A DNA stretch of 64,000 bases, taken from Actinostola sp. cb2023 (Eukaryota; Cnidaria; Anthozoa; Actiniaria; Actinostolidae). The notes under the pieces are model-generated. The model saw only the letters and a list, made by a program, of their open reading frames with translations. It did no database searches and was not told the origin of the DNA. Position numbers and translations under genes: made by a program. Positions 11,166 to 21,792 of the stretch are shown in pieces. The stretch spans positions 1 to 64,000 of the forward strand of contig JAUJYZ010000901.1 in assembly GCA_033675265.1 (NCBI GenBank). Reading direction: 5' to 3'. The stretch's first letter is position 1. Every line of letters begins with the position of its first letter.

Positions 11166-12192
11166 CCTTGTGATCGTCCGATCACGTTCTAAGTAGAAAA
11201 GCACTTGTACTCGTCTTTCGCCTGTATTCAATCATGTGGAATGTTGTGACCTTTCACATAATATTTCGCATCCAAGCCAATCATTGCGGATTGCATATTA
11301 AAACATGCGGAATATCTCACATCTAGTCCAATGAGAACGGTCCATATATTTTGGTAGCATTTCGATCGACGTAAGCACAAGAACATCTTAATAGGCGCTC
11401 AAAAGTCCTGTTTGTCTCTTGACCTCTCATCTTCATTTCAACCTACAACCCGAGACAGGATATATAGGGACAAAGGGTACCTAATGGTCAATATCGTCAC
11501 AAACTTTACTTTGGGCTTCCCTTCCCCTCCCCCCTCCCCCCTCCCCCCACGAACAATGTAAAGGTGTCCCAATGAACTTGTCTCAATTGCTGTTCTTTCT
11601 CTGCCAGTTCTACTCTGTTTTGATAAATAACCGCTTCATTGTCCTCTTAAAAAATATCTCCATAATTTTTAGAAATCATATGTAACCTAAATGAACTCGA
11701 TTGAAACCTCTTTCTAAATGATTGACATAACGCCCATAGTTAACCTCTCTCGTCTTGTCGTAAAAAGCGTCCGTGTTCAGTCGTGTGGAGAGTTTATTCC
11801 TGATGATCATCTCTATTTGAAGAAATAACATTCGCAATTCCTTTAGTTTTGAACTGATTGAGGTTTTCTATGCTCCTTTTGTGTCTAAGCTTATGATTCT
11901 GTTTCTTAGAAACATAGATAAAGATAAATACCAACCCTTCATTTTGCTAGGAATAATGAATGAGTGATCTCGATCCATGCTCACCTTCACTCAAGGTGTC
12001 TTCAACACATTACCTTTCTCTTCATAGCCGCTGTCATAATCTTTTAAAACATGTTGTGGTGCCGTTTATCGTGATGACTTCTCTTTGAATTCCAAAGGCT
12101 TTCTTTTACCAAAAAAAGGGACTTCCCACGCTAACTGAAGTTTGGCGCCAAAGTGGAGTGCCTGGGTTGCATGCACAAAAATGAATGCGGCA
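11166..12192. other. Non-coding stretch with a C-rich tract
   Basis: No convincing coding region. The notable feature is a run of four C-blocks separated by single T residues at about 11522-11548, which on the other strand is G-rich and could form a G-quadruplex. The rest is A/T-rich sequence without clear repeats. Confidence 0.6.
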
Positions 12193-12388
12193 CAAAGTTG
12201 GCACGTTTTCAATTGTTTTCAATCATGGTTTGCTCACGAACTCTGATTTATCGGAAAATAATTTGACAGTGAAATTAAACAATCAAATTGATTGGCTACC
12301 ATAATGATATATAAAAATATTCGCCGTATAATTCCAAGTGAGACTTGAGAATATATTAACAGCTTTGTTTAAATGCATTACTATTTGT
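12193..12388 (+). repeat. Duplicated segment, copy A (empty-site copy)
   Basis: Shares near-identical sequence with 12611-13765 from CAAAGTTGGCACG to CTATTTGT. It lacks about 120 bp of copy B (the C-terminal part of the small ORF) and lacks the 829-bp TTAA element, keeping a single TTAA at the insertion site. It therefore records the sequence before that insertion. Confidence 0.85.
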
Positions 12389-12524
12389 TTCTCCTGTTAC
12401 TTACATTTTGCCCTGATTCTACCATGATTTTCATAGCTGCATTAATCACCTGTATCAAAGCGCACAATATACTAATCAATCGTTGTCAGGTAATATAATT
12501 TCACTTCAAGTTACTTAGCAAAAG

Positions 12525-12860
12525 ATGAACTGTGCTATCGGATCTTGCTTATATCTGATTGTTACCTTATCGTTAAGCCATCCAACTGAATATTTTGAAG
12601 ACAAAGCGATCAAAGTTGGCACGTTGATTTCGATTGTTTTCAATCATGGTTTGCTCACGAACTCTGATTTATCGGAAAATAATTTGACAGTGAAATTAAA
12701 CAATCAAATGGGCCCCATCAGATGTACTGAGTATGTACATTGTCGGACAAGCAATAATTTATTCACAAATTCATATTACCCGTCAGTTTCATTTGACGAA
12801 AAACACTACACCATTTGCATTGTAAACAATAAGTTGATTGGCTACCATAATGATATATAA
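12525..12860 (+). CDS. Small putative secreted protein (111 aa), unrecognised
   Basis: I do not recognise this protein. The first about 20 residues look like a signal peptide: a hydrophobic stretch C-L-Y-L-I-V-T-L-S-L-S follows an N-terminal M-N-C-A-I-G-S. The rest has several cysteines and is hydrophilic, with no membrane segment. Its second half is partly repeated upstream in copy A, where a deletion of about 120 bp removes the middle. It could be a single-exon host gene, the first exon of a longer one, or a chance ORF in a repeat. There is no splice or promoter evidence. Confidence 0.35.
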   Translation: MNCAIGSCLYLIVTLSLSHPTEYFEDKAIKVGTLISIVFNHGLLTNSDLSENNLTVKLNNQMGPIRCTEYVHCRTSNNLFTNSYYPSVSFDEKHYTICIVNNKLIGYHNDI

Positions 12861-13765
12861 ATATTCGCCGTATAATTCCAAGTGAGACTTGAGAATATAT
12901 TAAGGTAATTCCTCAGTATATCTTCCCCAATTGAAAAATCGCTGAAATTTTGCAGGTGAATTATTTTTGAGTTTTTATTGTCAGAAAAGTAAAAAACAAT
13001 GGGGGTCACCGCGCTTGCTTCAGTAATATTCGTCAGAATAGACCATGCGGTATAAGCAAGATCGACTCAAAACAATCGAATATCGTGTCACGGTGTTAAA
13101 ATGGCTCAAAAAAATTGTGGAAGTGCTTTTCTGCAACCGATTTACCATTTTTTCAATCACACCAGTTCAACAAAGGTGATGTACCAAAAATTGCATAGCA
13201 ATTTTGCCAATTGAGTCATTTACAAGCCGGGTTTTGACAAAGGAATGACCGAATTTCCTTCCATTTTCGTATGCAAATCGAGAAAATGACACGGAAAACG
13301 CGAAAAAAAATTGACTTCCCCAATTGAATTTTGTTTTATTTTTTCACAAAAGATGTGAAATCGGTAGTGTAAATAAAATATACAATAAAAATTGATGGTC
13401 ACCGTTCTTCGTTCGGAGAAAAATCGGTTTGAAGACTTTCCCTGAATGATCCTTAACAAATTTGTTTAACTAAAACCCAGCGCGCGCTCGATGACGTAAG
13501 TTAGCGCGCGCTCTTCAACTAAAATTTTATTCAAAAACATAGCATAATCCTCCACTTTCTTGCCATTTTTTTCACCATTCTTATTCTTTTTTAATCCACA
13601 ATCCATAGTTTCGGTTGTTATGCAGTGTTTTTTCAACACCAAATTATTATTTCACGTAATAGATCATGCAATACATCACACTATATAATATATGCGCAGT
13701 AGAATTGCGCAGTGCAAAACTAAGGAATTACCTTAACAGCTTTGTTTAAATGCATTACTATTTGT
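12611..13765 (+). repeat. Duplicated segment, copy B, with a transposon inside
   Basis: Second copy of the segment at 12193-12388. It holds most of a 111-codon ORF and an 829-bp insertion at TTAA (12904-13732). Outside the two indels the copies align closely, including shared AATATTCGCCGTATAATTCC. The two copies lie about 220 bp apart, which suggests a local tandem duplication. Confidence 0.85.
12904..13732. mobile_element. TTAA-flanked non-autonomous DNA transposon (829 bp)
   Basis: Flanked by TTAA on both sides (12900-12903 and 13733-13736), with terminal inverted repeats GGTAATTCCTCAGT / ACTAAGGAATTACC (13 of 14 match). Copy A of the host segment has the uninterrupted site with one TTAA. 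TTAA duplication is typical of piggyBac-type elements, although the termini do not begin with the usual CC. No transposase is encoded; the longest internal ORF (80 codons) has no recognisable features. Confidence 0.88.
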
Positions 13766-14918
13766 CAATTCGTGGATGTGGGAGTACTAATACTATACCG
13801 TATACAAAGAAAGATCAACTGAATCGGTAGAAATATTGCTAACGTAGTTTGGTTCATTTGTGATTAGTGAAAGGCAACACAGTGTTAAAATATAGTTTCT
13901 TATAGTTTTATTTGTTTAGAGGGAATACCGTACTTGTCAGTCTTCGATCAGTAGACTGATAATGAATGATTCACGTGCCTTCTTAATTAGGTTTGCCCCC
14001 TGGGGGTACTTGGTCAGAAAATGGTTGGGTATGTGCGGCACCGCTGTTACAAACTTTCTTTTAGACAAACTGCAAACCACACACCGACACAGCCCACACT
14101 AGTTGACTCGCTAGTTTCCATTTGTTTTTCATATCTACTTTATCTTTAAAAGCATCCGTGCGATTTCATATCTGAAGTTGTTTATGTCAACCTATACATA
14201 GAAATTAGAATATTTTTAGAAATTTCGATATCATATTTATATATAATTACATAGATAGCTGCTCCCCATTGATTATGCTTTCAGCAACCTAAATCCGAGA
14301 TAATTAAGGGAGTTAAGCGATCATACAATTAAAACATGAACTCCACAACTTTTGGCGTCAATCTGTTGTGTTGTTGGTGATGGCTGGTTTTTCCAGTGGG
14401 ACATATTTGGCGGGAACTTTACTTTTTAATGGCGAATCTCCGAGATACAGTGATTTCTTGTGAAGAGAGGTTTACTATAAATCACATTTATTACTATAAA
14501 TCACTGTACGAGCCAACAGCTTTCCCTTTAAGACACGCGAGTTTACTGATAAAACGGTTCTACAAATAAGCAATACATACAACACATCACTAAATATCAA
14601 AATAACTACATAATAAATACATGCTGACGATAATTACAAAATATAACTGACCTTATCGGTGAAAATGATGAAGTAAATAGAGCTACTCGCATACTCCAAG
14701 ATGAGTTACAAAAACTGAACAAATTTACATAAGTATTTTCTGATAAAGTACAGAACAATAGACAGTAGAACAAATGAATTACCAAGGGACGTTATACAAA
14801 CTTTTAAATACTGTAAATCCTAATGAGCAGTGGACAGCGATAACACCGGCCTCCAAAGACTAACCAGTCTTTAACAAAAAGCTATTCATAGGAAAAGTTA
14901 AATAAATTAAATAGGTGT
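13766..14918. other. No gene seen
   Basis: A/T-rich sequence without coding signal that I can defend. The right end, next to the BEL integrase tail, could hold the 3' untranslated region and LTR of that BEL copy, but no second LTR is available for comparison. Confidence 0.5.
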
Positions 14919-15188
14919 TCATTGTTTCTTTGGTAAGAGTTCTCCTTCTAGCAGACATAGCTTCCTGACATCTCTCAGCAGAAACGACGTTGGGGTTCTC
15001 ACTGTAGCGGTTCGTACATAACCAAATCGATCGTACCTTGTGTCTTCTATGATTCCCAATTTCCAATGACCGCGAGGCATGGATCCTTCAATTACCAGAA
15101 CCAGGTCACGAACCTTGAGATTTCGTCGAAGAGTAAGCCACTTCTGACGCTCCTGGAGCATGGGCAATGTGTAGTCCTCCATATTATA
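14919..15188 (-). pseudogene. BEL 4 fragment: integrase C-terminal (DUF5641-like) tail
   Basis: Minus-strand peptide with the BEL signature L-Q-E-R-Q-K-W, then V-R-D-L-V-L-V, then G-H-W-K-L-G-I-I, and ending R-D-V-R-K-L-C-L-L-E. In BEL/Pao elements this region closes the integrase. It starts abruptly at about 15188, where the plus-strand Gypsy 3 begins, so this copy is a 5'-truncated remnant joined head-to-head with Gypsy 3. Confidence 0.85.
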
Positions 15189-15189
15189 C

Positions 15190-15684
15190 CAATTCAGAGC
15201 ACTCAAACACAGATCACAAGAAGTACAAGATCTACTTCCAACCAACGACAGAGTGAGAGCTATTCAGAACAAGCTAGAGGTCAAAGGCGAATTCCCAGTA
15301 ACACTACGAAACAAGAACCGAGGAGTTAAGACAAAATTCCTAGTGATAGAAGGAAATATAGACTCACCACCGCTCATATGTAAGAAAACCCTAACAGACC
15401 TGGGGATGCTGAGAATTGAACCGAACGGGACACTGAAGGAACAGAACGACTTGAGAATCAAAACCATAAAAGCAGCTTCAGACCAGATCGATACACTACT
15501 GACAGAGTATGATGACGTATTCAAAGGCATCGGATGTTTCAAGGACAAAGAAACAGAAGAAAGCATGCAAGTCAAACTAGAGATGGAACCGGATGCAGTA
15601 CCAGTAGCTCAGAAACCACGGAATGTTCCTTATCACTTACAGAAACCTTTAAAGAAATGGTTAGAAGAGGGTACAGAGAAATAA
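15190..15684 (+). pseudogene. Gypsy 3 protease end and RT start
   Basis: Encodes the C-terminal half of the Gypsy aspartic protease, with the late motif T-L-T-D-L-G-M-L, and the linker into RT, with Y-D-D-V-F-K-G-I-G and V-P-V-A-Q-K-P-R. The catalytic D-S/T-G of the protease is not present, as expected from the 5' truncation. The frame is lost near 15680, then RT resumes in another frame. Confidence 0.85.
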
Positions 15685-15792
15685 ATATTTCAGAAGGTCC
15701 CACCAGGCGAGGCAATCACATGGTGTTCACCATTAGTTGTACAACCCAAACCGAAGTTTGCAGAGACAGAGAAAGATGAACTAGAGCCACAC

Positions 15793-17058
15793 ATGATTAG
15801 AGCTAGTATTGACATAAGGATACCGAACGATATGATGAAGAGAAGCAGATGTGTACAAGCACCAAAGATTGACGACTTCATATATCATCTCCACGATTGT
15901 AAAGTATTCTCAAAACTCGACCTAAAGCAAGGGTATCACCAACTAACAATCGACCCAGAAACGAGAAGAGTAGCAACGTTCAGCACACCATGGGGTAATT
16001 ACAGACCGCGACGACTTATATTTGGAGCCAAATCATCACAAGACGTCTTTGACGAAGCGATGTTTAAGGTATTTGGAGACATCCCACACTGCCTCAATCA
16101 GAGGGATGACATTCTTCTAGGCGGTCGAGATGAAAGAGAACACAGAGAAGTATTGCAAACAGTGCTACAGAGAGCCAGAGACTATGGAGTCACTTTCAAC
16201 AGAGAAAAATGTGAGTTTGCGAAAGACGAGATTGAGTTCTTTGGACATATCTTCACCAATAACGGACTAAGACCAGCACCCAAGAAAGTCAGAGCAATCA
16301 AAGAATGCGGAGCACCTGAGAGCAAGGAAGAAGTAAGGAGTTTCCTTGGAATGGCGGGATACTTAGACAACTTCATTAAAGATTATGCAAGCATCGCAGC
16401 GCCACTCCATCGATTGACAAGAAAAGAGATCAAATTCCATTGGGGAGAGCAAGAGCAAAGAGCATTTGAAAAGATACAAGACAGCCTATCAGACGACAAG
16501 ACAATGGCATACTTCGACCCAGACAAGCAAATCATCCTACGAACAGAGGCAAGCTTCAATGAAGGTCTATCAGCTGCACTACTACAGAAGACAGACAGAG
16601 GAATACAACCAGTACACTTCATAAGCCGCACCATGACTGATGCAGAGAAGAGGTACAGTCAGACAGAGAAGGACGCACTTGCCATCAAATGGGCCAAAGA
16701 TCGACTTAGAGTTTACCTTCTCGGAGCACCAAGATTTACAATCGTCACAGCACACAAGCCACTACTACCACTATTTAACAAGACTAAAACCAACATGCCT
16801 CCAAGAATTGAGAAATGGGTCATGCAAATGCAAGACGTTGATTACGAACTCATCTACGAACCAGGAAAAGATGAAGCTGATCCACTAGACTACCTGTCAA
16901 GACACCCACTACCTGAGACAGAAGATGACGGGACAGAAAAGATCATCAAGTGGACTGTAGCAACTGAGCATTCAGTAGTCTTAGACAGAATCAGAAAAGA
17001 GACACTAGAAGACGAGAGCATGCAGAAACTAGCTCAGAGAATAGCGAAGGGGGACTGA
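15793..17058 (+). pseudogene. Gypsy 3 reverse transcriptase and RNase H (421 codons)
   Basis: RT fingers and palm: K-L-D-L-K-Q-G-Y-H-Q, then F-S-T-P-W-G, then the catalytic block written Q-R-D-D-I-L-L-G instead of the usual Y-x-D-D. The connection reads F-F-G-H-I-F and F-L-G-M-A-G-Y. RNase H follows, with L-R-T-E-A-S (canonical T-D-A-S, so the first aspartate is changed to E), Q-T-E-K-D-A-L-A and V-T-A-H-K-P-L (canonical T-D-H-K-P-L, so the second aspartate is changed too). The changed residues suggest a dead RNase H. The protein extends to a tail leading into the integrase. Confidence 0.88.
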
Positions 17059-18455
17059 GAGAACCACCGAAGAGACAAAGACATCGAGCCATACATACAC
17101 GTGAACCAAGAGCAATCAATGGCTGAAGGGCTTATTTTCAGAGAGAGACGGATTGTCCTACCCGAGAAACTGCAGAGAAAAGTGGTACAGATTGGACACA
17201 ACCTTGGACATCTGGGAAGACAAAGACAAAGAATATGCTGCGGGAGAAATACTGGTTCCTATACATGAACAGTATCATTGATAACGCCATTGATCAGTGT
17301 TACGAATGCCTGGTAGCTACAAAAGAAAGGCGAGAAGAACCGATAAAGACTACCAGCATCCCAGACAACCCATGGGACACAGTGTCGGTGGACCATGGCG
17401 GACCCTACCCAGACGGTCACTACAACCTGGTCATCATCGAGAAAAGGACACGATACCCGGTTGTAGAGTCGATGTCATCAACATCATTCCAGATCAACAA
17501 AGAGAAATTGAAACACATATTTGCCACCTATGGTACATCAAGAAGAGTGGAGACCGACAATGGACCACCCTTCAACTCGAGAGATTTCGAGGATTTTGCA
17601 CAGCAAGAGGGATTTCAGCATCACAGGATAACGCCACTACACCCCAGAGCGAACGGAGAAGCTGAGAGATTCATGCAGTTAATGAACAAGACAGAACGGA
17701 TTGCCCACCTACAGGGCAAAGATCGATTTGAAAGGCAGAATGCTATCCACGAGATGCTCACGGCATACAGATCAACACCACACCCAGCGACAGGAATTCC
17801 ACCGTATGAGGCCATGAGGGGCGCAGCGATCAGAACAAAGCTGGACTACGTAGGACCCAACAACCAAGCATCAGAAGAAGATGAGCACATCAACAAAAAT
17901 GATGCAAGATACAAGCAGAAGATGAAAGTACAGAGAGAAAGCAGTCGTACAAAAGAAAAGAGATTGTTACTTGGAGACTATGTGCTAGTCATACAAGAAA
18001 AGAAAAACAAGTGGAGCACACCGTATGAACCTATATTTTACACCGTTTGTGAAGTACAAGGATCCAGGATAACAGCAAGGAGAACAACAGACGGCAGGAC
18101 GGTGTGTCGTGACGCCAGTCACTTCAAACTAGTCAACACAGTCATCAACACTGCAGATGAAACTAAAGTGAATATTTGTGAGAGACAACCAGCAGCACCC
18201 ATAAAGCAAGACGACACAACAGAGATAAGAACAAGACAAGAACAAGAACGATGGGACAAGAATAGACCAAACAAGAACGAACAACCTATGAAACCGGAGG
18301 AAGAACCAGTAGGTATCGAAAGTCCCAACGACATCAAGCAGGAAGAGGAAGATGAAGAAAGGGAAGAACCACAGGTTCAAGAACAGAGGACAAGCAGACC
18401 ACAAAGAGAACGACGAAAACCAAGACACCTAGAAGATTACCATGTTTATACTTAG
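17059..18455 (+). pseudogene. Gypsy 3 integrase with acidic/basic tail
   Basis: The zinc domain begins before 17235 (H-N-L-G-H-L-G near 17200) and its C-x2-C (C-Y-E-C) lies in the main ORF, with a one-base slip between them near 17228. The catalytic core keeps all three acidic positions: V-D-H-G-G-P, T-D-N-G-P-P and N-G-E-A-E-R-F. A C-terminal region binds nucleic acid in this family, and the final 100 residues are rich in E, K, R and Q. It would insert element cDNA into host DNA. The main ORF (17235-18455) is intact but lacks the first zinc ligands. Confidence 0.88.
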
Positions 18456-18572
18456 ATGGAACATGAACATTGAACATTATTATTATTGAGTTACTGTTAC
18501 ACGTTATATGATAAGATTTATGATTGATCACAAATAATTGACAAGCAGACATTCTATAAAGAAAAGGAGAAA

Positions 18573-18652
18573 TGTAGTATCCAATCAGAATTAAGGATCT
18601 TGTTAATTAGCATAATAAACCAGTTGACCAGCGATGTCGTCGAGTCATTACA
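18573..18652 (+). repeat. Candidate 3' LTR of Gypsy 3 (about 80 bp)
   Basis: A purine run AAAGAAAAGGAGAAA (18558-18572) precedes TGTAGTATCC, and a matching CATTACA end occurs at 18646-18652. This gives a TGTA...TACA segment of about 80 bp. Without a 5' LTR in the window the right limit is a guess. Confidence 0.35.
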
Positions 18653-19946
18653 TTATCCTCCATAACATTCCAAGCCACTGCTTCAGAGTACCATGTAACT
18701 TGACCATCTTCTAATGACATTTATAAAATAACATATATATAACGCGCGCTCTGATTGGCTAGAAGCTCCCAAAAACTGTATTTGTAAAAGTGAATATAAA
18801 CATGGTTTCTGTGACCTTGAGAGACCTTGAAGCGATGCAGTGGATTCAATTCGACAAATGTATTTTTCTGTTGTCAAACATGTTTTATTTACTAAACAAA
18901 AGCCAAAGAATTACAGCATTTCTTATTTTCTCAAGTTCAACTTCTATCTAAATGTGATTTTGTTGTTTTGAAGCCGAACATGTGCATTGATTAACACACG
19001 AAACGCCGAGTGACAGATGAGTCGTCCTATTTTGAACATTGAATAACGAAGAAAACTAAATGTAACTCACATACTAACCGTTCTTTGAGTTCTATAGCTA
19101 CAATATTTTTCAAGTGTACGACTGAAAATACCAAGCAACGATAGCCGTATTACTCTATTTAAAAGTTACTCACAAAGCAGAGCAATTCTCGATTCTTGTA
19201 GCTAAATTCAAAATCAAATATTGACTATAAGCTTAGCTTAATTTCAGTAAAATGTGTCATAGAGAAAAAATATCGTCTTGTGTCTCAACAACATCCATCG
19301 TTTATACATTCTTGTTGAGAAAAACTATGAAAAGGTTCAAAAGTACGACAAAAACTGTAGAGTTGGCTACCTGACTTCGTGCTCCATTCATCAAGTTGTA
19401 AAATATTTCAGAAAGTTTGACGTCTTCATTGAATCAGCTCAGCTTTTCTCACTTTTTCTTCATCTTTCGTGTTCACAGGATACACTAACTAACAAAAGAA
19501 GCATTCTTATTGTAATTTTCTGACAGACAATAGCATTCTTCAAAACGATTTTCCTGTCAAAACACTTTTTAAACGGCGAAACGGCACAGATAAAGGTTGT
19601 CGAATCGCCTTGCCATTTTGATTTCTTTCGCAAGATTTGATTGGATGGTGAGCCATTTCTGATGTTTTCAGGAGAATTGCACATTTGATCAATGAAAACT
19701 TGCGTAAAGAAAACCGTGTAGTTATTTTATAAAAGCAATACAAACATTTTCCGTGTTTATATTCACTTTTACAAACACTTGGGATGTTGAGAGAACACTC
19801 GAAAAAGTTTGAAAATCACTCGCCGGAGGCTTGTATTGCTAATGGCCTCTTCCAAGGGCCACTTGGAAGAGCCTTGTGGTGAATAACTTTGTTAAATAAC
19901 TGAAAAAAACATAATTGGCATCAACAGACTTGTCGCTATTTTTTAT
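18653..19946. other. Non-coding; 25-bp inverted repeats about 950 bp apart
   Basis: No gene. TTTGTAAAAGTGAATATAAA (18781 on) recurs inverted at 19751-19775 (24 of 25 positions), which suggests the ends or sub-ends of a non-autonomous DNA element. A motif GCGCGCTCTGATTGGCTA near 18742 recurs on the opposite strand near 23895. A short hairpin built on CTCTTCCAAG/CTTGGAAGAG lies at 19840-19872. Confidence 0.55.
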
Positions 19947-21372
19947 CTACTGTGAAAAAGAGCCTTTTAAAAACAAGTCAGCATTGCATTTTACAGCATC
20001 TGCAAAACCATGGCATTTCAGGCCCTCCCAAAACTCCTTCAGATACAACAATCTCTTGTTCACAATGCTGACCATGACTGTACCAATAATAGCATCTGTA
20101 TAGGTACTGTTTATCGGTCCTGTATATCCATGCTCAATTGTGGAATCTTGATGGTCAGTTACATTTTCTCTGATCTCATTAAGGTGCTCTCTGTCTTTTT
20201 CTGTAAAGTGCTTTCCCTGACTTAGGCTTGTGATATCAACATCAGGATTCACCAGCATTTCATATACACACTCCTCCAAACAGGACAGTGCTGGCCCACC
20301 TTGTACAATACTAGTTGCTACAATCTGTCCACATGTTCTAAAGTTGCCATTGTGAATATGTAACATGGAATCTACAGGGGCTCCATCTGTAAAGATTGTT
20401 TCCCTCATGCCTGAAATCATTCCTTCCAAGAACTCTTTAGCCATTGCACCACTGTCTATCCCATCTTCACCATTGTAATGCACTCTTATTGTTTTTTCTG
20501 GACCTGCTTTATTTGCTTCTCGTTGCCAAAGTGACAAACACCTCAAGAAAGGTGCCCCTCTTCTCATAACTAAAAAAGCTGGTCATTCTTATCAACTTGT
20601 CTTTTGAGAGAATTGAGAGCAGTTGCTAGGTCAGGGAAACCAACTCCACTCTCTGGAGTCTTGATGTTCAAATGTTCATCAGCATTTGTTTCTTCTTTGA
20701 ATGTTTAGCATCCAGTTCTTCTTCCCCAATTAACTGTTCCTGTAATATCTTGGCAAATGTTTCATCACCTCTGAGTTGTGTTTCAAGAGCACTTTCCTCC
20801 TTGTAATCATCAATGATGACATCTACTTTGGGCTTCTTTCTCTGTGGTTCATTACCAACTTCACCCTCGTCTTCTTCACTTTTGTTTCTCCACCCACGAG
20901 TCCACACACATAATCATCGTGGGTACATAAATACAACACGATTCGTTTGTAATCTCTACCAACTTCTTCTCTATAGCGTTTAAGGGTGAAGAGGTCCATA
21001 GTTCCAGGTAAAAACTCTGCAGATTGCCCATCATCACAAAGCAGCACATATCCCTTGCCATCCTCATAACAGTCACTGTTATAGTTTCCCCACTTCTCTT
21101 TTGCCTTTCAAGTATATCATGATAGGGTGCATGATTAGATAGATATACGAAGGGCCAGCCTCTTTCCTCTTTTGGGTTTGAGTTTCAGTTCCTTATCACT
21201 CCATTCAATAAGACCAATGAAAATACCAACGTCTTCCTCTTTCTCTTTGCATTGCTTGGTAGACTTTGAAACACGAGATTTCCACATCATTCCTTTAGTC
21301 GTTCTATATGAGCTGAAAGATTTTACACGTGGTTGAGCTTGCACTGACGATGTTGAGGGGTACCTTTCCTTT
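19947..21372 (-). pseudogene. G2E3-like protein with HECT-type domain, frameshifted
   Basis: Minus-strand pieces in order: a lysine-rich region with D-V-G-I-F-I-G-L-I-E-W and K-P-K-R-G-K-R-L (21344-21135); a segment with C-D-D-G-Q and L-F-T-L-K-R-Y-R-E-E-V-G-R-D-Y-K-R-I (21047-20900); an acidic linker (20907-20668); and a HECT N-lobe-like domain (about 20690-19947) with D-G-I-D-S-G-A-M-A-K-E-F and I-V-A-T-S-I-V-Q-G-G-P. This order matches G2E3-like HECT proteins, many copies of which occur in invertebrate genomes; those ligases attach ubiquitin. The catalytic C-lobe is absent. At least three one-base slips break the frame, so it looks like a pseudogene or an error-rich region. A possible splice acceptor lies near 21372. 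Confidence 0.7.
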
Positions 21373-21780
21373 GTGAAACCAAAAGAAATTAATATTTATT
21401 TATATAAATTAATATAACTATTTCTATTTTGCTAAAAATCCCTCTTTGATATTAAATTACTGTGAAAACTAAAATTCAAAAAATAAATAAATAAACACTG
21501 GCTTTGTGTAATATAATATGGTGAAGGTCAAATTGGCTTTCAGCTCAGTTTGTCTTTATAAAAATATAATTAATGCTAATTGCAAGCAGATGAATTTTAG
21601 GGGTTGCATAAATTGGAAGACACTGGACAATCAGGACAATGGAGGGGTGTCCTCATCATCTCCCTGCCGAATTGGTTGTTTGAAAAACATATTTTTCAGA
21701 CTGAATGTTTGAAATGTTACTTCACCTGTCTCTTTGACATCTGTAGCCTGCATAGCAGCCAACGGGAGGGAGAAGGTGAT
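21373..21780. other. No gene seen
   Basis: A/T-rich sequence upstream of the HECT-like gene. It could hold further 5' exons or an intron of that gene, but I see no coding segment I can defend. Confidence 0.45.
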
Positions 21781-21792
21781 GATGGGGACTGT

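Larger units (their letters stand above)
15190..18652 (+). mobile_element. Gypsy element 3, 5'-truncated, plus strand
   Basis: Carries the late protease, RT, RNase H and integrase of a Ty3/Gypsy element, then a polypurine tract and a likely 3' LTR start. Gag and the 5' LTR are missing: sequence left of 15190 belongs to a BEL fragment in the other orientation. Three frame breaks separate its ORFs (about 15680, 17058-17230). Codon use is uniform across the pieces, so they are one element. Confidence 0.88.

Noticed and set aside
12525..12860. Naming the small secreted ORF as a toxin or antimicrobial peptide
   Set aside because: The cysteine pattern is not that of a family I can name, and part of it is duplicated in non-coding copy A.
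13220..13459. 80-codon minus-strand ORF inside the TTAA element
   Set aside because: No domain or composition signal; short chance ORF in a non-autonomous transposon.
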